From contig NZ_RQRS01000005.1 in assembly GCF_004335085.1 (NCBI RefSeq), forward strand, positions 124,001 through 188,000: 64,000 nt of DNA, in the 5' to 3' direction. A model generated the notes under the pieces. The model did not search any database, was not told the DNA's origin, and saw only the letters and a program-made list of their open reading frames with translations. Both the position numbers and the translations under genes were made by a program. Shown piece after piece: positions 58,668-64,000 of the stretch; positions within the stretch are counted from its first letter, which is position 1, and each line of letters opens with the position of its first letter. The stretch comes from Pedobacter nototheniae. Its GTDB lineage: Bacteria > Bacteroidota > Bacteroidia > Sphingobacteriales > Sphingobacteriaceae.

Positions 58668-60030
58668 TATTCTTTCTATTTTGATGATACCATTTTTTAA
58701 AGGATTGTTTCGGTACTTCGGGCATTTCTCTATTTTTATACCATGGGTTTAATTTATTGTTTATAGCAAAAGGAGCATACTTTAATGTTAAGCGCATGGC
58801 TTTGCCCACAAAATCAAACTTGCTTGATGATGATAGCGTAAAAGCCATTCCTTTCATTGCCAGTGTTTTACTACCATCGGTATAACCATTTTTAACAATC
58901 ACTTGTCGCCATTTATATAGTTGCTGGTGAATATCAATTTTTACTGGACAAACATTGGTGCATGAACCACATAAAGTAGATGCAAAAGGTAAGTCTTTAT
59001 ACTTTTCCATATCAAGATTGGGTGCCAAAATAGACCCAATAGGGCCAGCAATGGCGGTATGATAACTATGCCCTCCACTCCTTCTATAAACCGGACAGGT
59101 ATTCATGCAGGCACCACAACGAATGCATTTTAGAGAATTTCTAAAATCTTCACGCCCTAGTTGTGTTGTTCTACCATTATTTACGATAACAATATGGATT
59201 TCTTTATTTTTTAGTGGGCTTTTAAAATGGCTTGAATATGTAGTAATAGGTTGCCCGGTTGCACTTCGGGCAAGTAATCTTAAAAATACACCTAAATGTT
59301 TTCTTTCAGGAATAATTTTTTCAAAACCCATACTAGCAATGTGAATATCTGCCAAATGAGCACCCATATCTGCATTTCCCTCGTTGGTACACACAACAAA
59401 CTCTCCAGTTTCTGCAATAGCGAAGTTAACCCCTGTTAATGCCGCTTTACGCGTTAGGAACTTTTCACGTAAATGCTGTCTTGCCGCTTCCGTAAGTTGC
59501 TGAGGATCAGAAAGACCTTCTGGCGTACCCAAAAACTCATGAAAAATTTCGCCTATTTCCTCTTTCTTTTTGTGAATGCATGGCAAAACGATGTGACTTG
59601 GTGCTTCATTAGCGAGCTGAACAATCCTTTCGCCCAAATCGGTATCAATTACTTCAATACCATTTTCTAATAGAAATTCATTTAAGTGACATTCTTCGGT
59701 AAGCATGGATTTACTTTTAACCATACTTTTAACTTCAGCCTTTTTTAGTAGAGAAAGTACAATTCTATTATGTTCCTCCGCATTAGCGGCCCAATGTACC
59801 TTTACACCATTTTGCAGTGCATTTTTTTCAAACTGAATTAAATAATGATCTAATTGGGATAGTACGTTATCTTTTATCTGAGATGCTGCATTGCGCAATG
59901 CTTCCCAATCTTTTATCTCTTTACTTACCTTATCACGTTTTTCACGCACAAACCACAATGTATCATCATGCCAGGATACGCGTTCTTCATCTTTATTAAA
60001 AATATTTGCCAGTGCTGCGTGATCTTTCAT
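58657..60030 (-). CDS. lutB: Lactate utilization protein B (LUD plus 4Fe-4S)
   Basis: 457 residues from ATG at 60030; a TTG 27 bases upstream would run into lutA and is rejected. The N-terminal LUD domain (about 50-290) has the VKSKSMLTEECHLNEFLLENGI helix and TGVNFAIAETGEFVVCTNEGNADM. The C-terminal ferredoxin part has CIRCGACMNTCPVYRRSGGHSY and CGSCTNVCPVKIDIHQQLYKW, each with four cluster Cys. It starts 1 base after lutA. Confidence 0.95.
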   Translation of the reverse strand: MKDHAALANIFNKDEERVSWHDDTLWFVREKRDKVSKEIKDWEALRNAASQIKDNVLSQLDHYLIQFEKNALQNGVKVHWAANAEEHNRIVLSLLKKAEVKSMVKSKSMLTEECHLNEFLLENGIEVIDTDLGERIVQLANEAPSHIVLPCIHKKKEEIGEIFHEFLGTPEGLSDPQQLTEAARQHLREKFLTRKAALTGVNFAIAETGEFVVCTNEGNADMGAHLADIHIASMGFEKIIPERKHLGVFLRLLARSATGQPITTYSSHFKSPLKNKEIHIVIVNNGRTTQLGREDFRNSLKCIRCGACMNTCPVYRRSGGHSYHTAIAGPIGSILAPNLDMEKYKDLPFASTLCGSCTNVCPVKIDIHQQLYKWRQVIVKNGYTDGSKTLAMKGMAFTLSSSSKFDFVGKAMRLTLKYAPFAINNKLNPWYKNREMPEVPKQSFKKWYHQNRKNSDG

Positions 60031-60031
60031 T

Positions 60032-60766
60032 CTATTCGGCGTTAAGTATTTCTGCAATGTGGATTACCTTAACTTTGCTATTAGCACGCTTTAAAATCCC
60101 TTCCATATGCATTAAGCACGACATATCTGCTGCTGTGATGTATTCGGCGCTGTTATCTATATGATCTTTAATTCTATCTTTTCCCATTTTAAAAGAAACT
60201 GCTTCTTCGGTTACACAAAATGTTCCACCAAAGCCACAGCACTCATCTTTTCTTTTCAAATCAATTAAATCCAACCCCTTAACCATTTTCAGTAAAGTTT
60301 CGGGTTTCGAAAACTGAGTTTCGTTTAACTCTGACATGCTTGCTAAACGTAATCCACGTTGCCCGTGGCAGCTTTGATGTAGGCCAACCTTATAAGGGAA
60401 ATTGGCGGTTAGGTTTTCTATTTTTAAAACATCTGTTAAAAATTCAACCAGTTCATAAACGTTATTGCGTATTTGTTGAGTTTCTTCGGCTTTGCCCGAT
60501 CCATGCAAATGCTCTTTAATATGCAAAACACAGCTTCCCGATGGGGAAACAACATAATCAAAACCAGTAAAATTTTCTATAAAGCAATTATTTATGGGCT
60601 GCGTAAGGTGCTCATAACCTGAATTTGCTAGCGGCTGACCACAGCAAGTTTGCTTTTCGGGATAGTAAACATCCACACCAAATTTTTCTAGTAATTGCAA
60701 AGTTGCAATTCCCACCTGGGGATAAAACTGATCGATGTAACATGGTATGAATAATCCAACTCTCAT
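60032..60766 (-). CDS. lutA: Lactate utilization protein A ((Fe-S)-binding, CCG domains)
   Basis: 244 residues. Two CCG domains: YYPEKQTCCGQPLANSGYEHL near residue 40 and KRKDECCGFGGTFCVTEEAV near residue 165, as in LutA/YkgE and GlpC. MRVGLFIPCYIDQFYPQVGIATLQLLEKFG at the start and HQSCHGQRGLRL in the centre add further Cys/His. It is the first gene of the whole fucose-lactate operon and diverges from the AraC regulator with 165 bases between. Confidence 0.94.
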   Translation of the reverse strand: MRVGLFIPCYIDQFYPQVGIATLQLLEKFGVDVYYPEKQTCCGQPLANSGYEHLTQPINNCFIENFTGFDYVVSPSGSCVLHIKEHLHGSGKAEETQQIRNNVYELVEFLTDVLKIENLTANFPYKVGLHQSCHGQRGLRLASMSELNETQFSKPETLLKMVKGLDLIDLKRKDECCGFGGTFCVTEEAVSFKMGKDRIKDHIDNSAEYITAADMSCLMHMEGILKRANSKVKVIHIAEILNAE

Positions 60767-60931
60767 AAAAACTGTAAATGGCTAGATGCTATTGAACATA
60801 CAAATAAAACTTTTATAGCATATTTAAAACTTTACTTCATTGCCTAATTATTAAGCGATATTGGAATATATATTACTTTTAACGATCTTTATTGCAAATT
60901 GGATTAAATTTTAACCAAGTATTTCTTAAAA
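60767..60931. promoter_or_regulatory. Divergent promoter region of lutA operon and AraC gene
   Basis: 165 AT-rich bases between two divergent genes, so it must hold both promoters and probably the binding site of the AraC protein. I find no perfect TAnnTTTG element; a TTTTATTTG segment on the minus strand is the closest. No convincing inverted repeat operator can be pointed out. Confidence 0.4.
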
Positions 60932-61795
60932 ATGAAACCTCATCTATTAAAAGTGTCTCCTACATCGGCACAATCTTTTAGTGCCAGAAGAGATATGATG
61001 CCCGATGTTAATAACAGATGGCATTACCACTCTGCGCTTGAATTGATTTATTTCAAAAGAGGTAGAGGAACCCAGTTTATTGGAGATAATATCAAAAATT
61101 TTAGTGATGGCGATGTTGTTTTAGTGGGGCGAAATTTACCGCATTACTGGCGATTTGATAGCGAATATTTTGAAAACTCAGGTCAAACAACTGCCGATAT
61201 TTATGTAGTGCATTTTGAAGAGAATTTTTGGGGAAGTAGTTTTTTAGATCTTCCGGAAAATACGGAGATCAAGAAGGTTATAGAACAATCTAAACAGGGC
61301 ATGCAGATTACCGGAAATTCTAAAGCCACAATTGGCAACCTTATTGTAGATATTGTAGAAGCTACGGGTACAAAAAAGATCCTTTCACTTTTAGAGGCTT
61401 TAATAGAGATAAGTCATTGTAAGGAAATCAATTACCTTGTTTCTTTAGGTTTTCAATCGAACTTTCAGGATACTGAAAAAGACCGAATACAGGCGATATA
61501 CAACTATACATTAACAAATTATAAAAAGAAAATAGATCTAAAGGAGATTGCGGAAATTGCTAAAATCAGCCCTAATTCATTTTGTAAATTCTTTAAATCA
61601 AGAAGCCGAAAAACTTATACTCAGTTTACAAACGAGATTAGAATTGGGCAGGCTTGCAAATTACTTATCGAAAACCAAATGAGTGTTAAAGAAATATGTT
61701 ATGAAAGCGGCTTTAATAATTTCGCCAGCTTTCATAAATGTTTTAAAGATATTATGGGTAAAAGTCCATTAAAGTATCAGCAGGAGTTTATGTAG
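60932..61795 (+). CDS. AraC-family regulator with cupin sensor, likely fucose-operon activator
   Basis: 287 residues. The N-terminal cupin-like domain (about 25-110: RWHYHSALELIYFKRGRGTQFIG, FSDGDVVLVGRNLPHYW) would bind the sugar inducer. The C-terminal double helix-turn-helix (about 190-287) has IDLKEIAEIAKISPNSFCKFFKSR and SVKEICYESGFNNFASFHKCFKDIMGKSPLKYQ, the AraC signature. Divergent position next to lutA suggests it controls the fucose-lactate operon and perhaps itself; the inducer (L-fucose or a pathway acid) is inferred. Confidence 0.9.
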   Translation: MKPHLLKVSPTSAQSFSARRDMMPDVNNRWHYHSALELIYFKRGRGTQFIGDNIKNFSDGDVVLVGRNLPHYWRFDSEYFENSGQTTADIYVVHFEENFWGSSFLDLPENTEIKKVIEQSKQGMQITGNSKATIGNLIVDIVEATGTKKILSLLEALIEISHCKEINYLVSLGFQSNFQDTEKDRIQAIYNYTLTNYKKKIDLKEIAEIAKISPNSFCKFFKSRSRKTYTQFTNEIRIGQACKLLIENQMSVKEICYESGFNNFASFHKCFKDIMGKSPLKYQQEFM

Positions 61796-61799
61796 CCTT

Positions 61800-62471
61800 T
61801 TAGTTTTTCTTGATAATTATTTTGCCCATTATCATTGGTTCATATTGAATTAAAACCATATCTTTTTGTTTAGAACCAGAAAAATCAATTTTTAAAGCAG
61901 ATTGATTTCTGTTATATGTTACAATTAAACGGTTGTTTTTATAATCAAAACCCTTCTCCAACTTAATTTCATATCTACCTTTGGCATCTGTAAAGGCAAA
62001 CATATTGGTATTTTCAATCGCTACTCTAATACCTTGCGCAGCCGGTTTATTATTTGCATTAAGCACGTAACCATATATTATTTTAACAGGCTCCGTTTTA
62101 GGATCGTCGGTAATACCTTTAAACGTGGATATTGTAGTTTCTACTTTTGATGAAGCCATTACCTGGGCATTTTGCAAAAAAATACTAGCGCTAATTGTTA
62201 AAGCACCTAAATATTTCATCCAGTTTCTTTGGTTTGGGGCAACTACTAAATGATAAGAAAGTTGGTTCAACTGTTTCTGACTTAATCTTCCGCAAACTTC
62301 AGATGAAGATTCTGATAAAGTTTTAATAATTTCTGCATTTGTATAGGTAGAAAAATCAACTACACATTTACTGCAGGCTTCACAAAAATTATGTCCTTCT
62401 CGTTTTTCCATTTGTTCCCAATTTTGAGAACAAGGTTCGGCTATTGATATATTTATGGATGTAGTTTTCAT
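61800..62471 (-). CDS. Cysteine-motif membrane protein with carboxypeptidase-like regulatory domain (paralogue 2)
   Basis: 223 residues with the same order as the protein at 36487-37218: an N-terminal cysteine module (C14, C30, C33, C36, C60, in the same spacing, with VVDF and CGR...QLN kept), one membrane helix (about 84-105), then a CarboxypepD_reg-like domain (IIYGYVLNANNKPAAQGIRV, AFTDAKGRYEIKL). Identity outside the motif is low, so the duplication is old. Its stop is 4 bases from the AraC stop, tail to tail. Function unknown. Confidence 0.8.
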   Translation of the reverse strand: MKTTSINISIAEPCSQNWEQMEKREGHNFCEACSKCVVDFSTYTNAEIIKTLSESSSEVCGRLSQKQLNQLSYHLVVAPNQRNWMKYLGALTISASIFLQNAQVMASSKVETTISTFKGITDDPKTEPVKIIYGYVLNANNKPAAQGIRVAIENTNMFAFTDAKGRYEIKLEKGFDYKNNRLIVTYNRNQSALKIDFSGSKQKDMVLIQYEPMIMGKIIIKKN

Positions 62472-62578
62472 TGTTTCTTATTTACATACATGATGTAAAC
62501 AGAAAACCTATTCCATAAAAAGCGTATAAAAAATTATTGATGGGATAATGCTTTTTAATATCCAGAGAAAAAAATGAA

Positions 62579-63148
62579 TTATTTACTAAACTCAATAAGC
62601 TCATTATAAAGCTTTTCTGTTGGCAGCCCCATAACATTTGTATAAGAACCTTCTATTCTTTGTACCACAACAATTCCCCACCAATCTTGTACTCCATAAC
62701 TTCCAGCTTTATCGTATGGTTTAAAGTTGTCTATATAAAAATCTATTTCCTCGCTGCTTACAGTTTTGCAATACACCTCTGTACGATCATAAAATGAAGT
62801 TATTTTATCGCCCAAAGCTAATGTAACGCCTGTATAAACCTCATGTTTACTGCCCGAAAGCTTGTGTAACATTTCTTGTGCATGCTCTCGATTTTCGGGT
62901 TTACCCAAAATTTCGCCATTTAAAGCTACTATTGTATCTGCTGTTACTACTATTTTATCATCAGAATGAAAAGCCTTAGCTTTTTTTTCGGAAATATAAA
63001 CTGCAATTTCTGCAGGGATTAAACCTTCAGGATAACTTTCATCAACATCTTTTAATTCAATAGAAAAGTTTAACCCCATTAACTTTAAAAGTTCTTGTCT
63101 ACGAGGCGATTTTGAGGCTAAAATAATTGAAGGAAAGTTAAACGGCAT
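62579..63148 (-). CDS. maf: Maf-family nucleoside triphosphate pyrophosphatase
   Basis: 189 residues from ATG at 63148 (MPFNFPSIILASKSPRRQEL); a TTG 36 bases upstream would extend it by an unconserved segment that overlaps a terminator hairpin. Maf signatures are complete: LASKSPRRQELLKLMG, VTADTIVALNGEILGKPENREHA and YTGVTLAL. The enzyme removes non-canonical nucleotides such as dTTP/UTP or 7-methyl-GTP analogues; the exact substrate group is not decidable here. Downstream of a Spy-like gene. Confidence 0.95.
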   Translation of the reverse strand: MPFNFPSIILASKSPRRQELLKLMGLNFSIELKDVDESYPEGLIPAEIAVYISEKKAKAFHSDDKIVVTADTIVALNGEILGKPENREHAQEMLHKLSGSKHEVYTGVTLALGDKITSFYDRTEVYCKTVSSEEIDFYIDNFKPYDKAGSYGVQDWWGIVVVQRIEGSYTNVMGLPTEKLYNELIEFSK

Positions 63149-63161
63149 AATTTTATTTTTC

Positions 63162-63194
63162 GCTAAAATAAGAAAAGCGGCCAAAAGCCGCTTT
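63162..63194 (-). terminator. Intrinsic terminator after the Spy-like gene
   Basis: Stem AAAGCGGC/GCCGCTTT (63174-63181, 63187-63194) followed on the minus strand by TTTTCTTATTTT. It lies between the Spy-like stop and the Maf start. Confidence 0.75.
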
Positions 63195-63227
63195 CATTAT
63201 TTAATCTTTTTTTTGCCGGTAGACTGG

Positions 63228-63611
63228 TTATTTTCCACCGCCCTGGCGATTTTGCATTGCTGCTCTTTGTTCTTCTTGCCAAGCTTTATAAGCAGTTTTT
63301 TGATCGTCAGTTAATAAAGCTGTAACCTTTTCATCAGTTTCTTTTCTCAACTTCATTGATTTTTCTCGCATTGCATCGCGATCGCCATTAGCTTCTTCTC
63401 TAATTTTAGCCATTGCCGTTCCTTGTTCGGTGTAAATAGCAGTAACTTTAGTTTTTTGATCGTCGCTAAGTTTTAACTTCTCAGCTAACATATCAACCAT
63501 CTTTTTTGCCCGTTCTTCTGGTGTTCCGCCCATACGACCGCCACCTTGTTGCGCATTTGCATAAGTTATTACTGAAAATAACAAAGCGCAAATCATCATT
63601 AATTTTTTCAT
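63228..63611 (-). CDS. Small periplasmic Spy/DUF4890-like helical protein
   Basis: 127 residues. MKKLMMICALLFSVITYANA is a signal peptide. The mature protein is a helical hairpin with KKMVDMLAEKLKLSDDQKTKV and VTALLTDDQKTAYKAWQEEQ, two LTDDQKxx-type repeats recalling the LTxxQ motifs of Spy/CpxP chaperones and DUF4890 proteins. Gly-rich ends (QQGGGRMGG, QNRQGGGK) flank it. A stress-induced periplasmic chaperone or metal-binding role is likely, but not shown. Confidence 0.8.
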   Translation of the reverse strand: MKKLMMICALLFSVITYANAQQGGGRMGGTPEERAKKMVDMLAEKLKLSDDQKTKVTAIYTEQGTAMAKIREEANGDRDAMREKSMKLRKETDEKVTALLTDDQKTAYKAWQEEQRAAMQNRQGGGK

Positions 63612-63738
63612 ATTGTTGTTTTTGTTGAATTATAGTTGTTGGAGAACAAAAACAGACTAAAGTTTAAACCCTTAAATGTAACATCACCGTTGCAAAATTA
63701 AATTAGTTTTAACCACTAAAAATGCTGGTTAAAAACCT

Positions 63739-64000
63739 TTAATCTTTTAACAATAAAACAGGGATGTGAGATTTAACTGTTAGTTTATGTGAAACACTTT
63801 GATGCAATAAACCCTCAAAAAAGCTGTATTTTTTCGGCAGGGCGATAATAATTTGTGCTTCTTCTGCCTTTGCAAACTTTACGATTCCTTTAATGGTGTC
63901 TTCATGATCTGAGTAGTGGTATTGTGGTTTGTAATCCTTCAGCATATCCCTTAAAGCATTTTCCTCTTCAGGATTAACCGTATGTGCAGGATTAATATTT
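63739..64000 (-). CDS. Universal stress protein, C-terminal part (5' end outside window)
   Basis: The frame is open from the right edge to the stop at 63739. The readable part ends with DHEDTIKGIVKFAKAEEAQI, ALPKKYSFFEGLLHQSVSHK and SHIPVLLLKD, which match the last two strands and helix of UspA proteins. The usual ATP loop G-2x-G-9x-GS is replaced by PKKYSFFEGLLHQS, so this copy probably does not bind ATP. Confidence 0.8.
   Translation of the reverse strand, partial: NINPAHTVNPEEENALRDMLKDYKPQYHYSDHEDTIKGIVKFAKAEEAQIIIALPKKYSFFEGLLHQSVSHKLTVKSHIPVLLLKD

Overview
The window is chromosomal DNA of a Bacteroidota bacterium, most likely Sphingobacteriaceae and Pedobacter-like. Evidence: AT-rich sequence, a SusC/SusD pair, BatA-domain and DUF4199 proteins, lipoproteins with an MKK...C signal, C-terminal-extended HisIE/HisB fusions, -7 elements of the TAnnTTTG type, and little use of Shine-Dalgarno sites. 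There are no phage genes, IS transposases or CRISPR arrays. Gene density is high and most genes lie in co-directional runs.

Layout. 1-2.8 kb: a metallophosphoesterase (cut by the edge) and an ABC-F ATPase. 2.9-10.2 kb (minus): a SusC/SusD uptake operon that also carries a secreted zinc metallopeptidase lipoprotein and a DUF4302 lipoprotein, closed by an intrinsic terminator. 10.7-14.4 kb: tRNA-Leu(CAA), a DUF3817 protein, HscB, and the dxr-rseP pair. 14.5-26.4 kb (minus): a frameshifted four-helix-bundle gene, a GH3-like adenylating enzyme, two family-2 glycosyltransferases, a small module inserted between 35-bp direct repeats (collapsed zeta-toxin-like kinase plus a 54-residue partner), DUF4199, a dihydroorotase homologue that has lost its metal ligands, a BatA protein, an NTF2-like protein and an L,D-transpeptidase. 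26.5-35.0 kb (plus): a complete histidine operon hisG-D-C-B-H-A-F-IE preceded by a His-rich leader peptide and attenuator; hisF is fused in frame behind a DUF559 endonuclease domain. 35.0-48.6 kb: WD40, NlpC/P60, Usp, ferredoxin, acyl-CoA reductase, FtsE-like ABC protein, grpE-dnaJ, an ABC exporter pair, Ppx/GppA and a GNAT enzyme. 48.7-49.0 kb: an exact array of twelve 21-bp units. 49.1-60.8 kb (minus): an eleven-gene L-fucose operon with a divergent AraC regulator. 61.8-64 kb: a cysteine-motif regulatory-domain protein, Maf, a Spy-like protein and a partial Usp.

The fucose operon reads as one coherent pathway. A GH95 enzyme releases fucose and FucP imports it. Mutarotase, an SDR fucose dehydrogenase and a lactonase make fuconate; a UxaA-type dehydratase (in place of the enolase-type FucD) and a second SDR lead to 2,4-diketo-3-deoxyfuconate. 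An FAH hydrolase splits that to pyruvate and L-lactate, and LutABC oxidises the lactate.

The most unusual items are the DUF559-HisF fusion with its palindromic CCCCT-NN-AGGGGGC flanks, the direct-repeat-bounded remnant that split a terminator, the 12 x 21 bp array, the histidine attenuator, and the pseudo-dihydroorotase. All functional calls come from reading motifs and family resemblance by eye; no database search was run.
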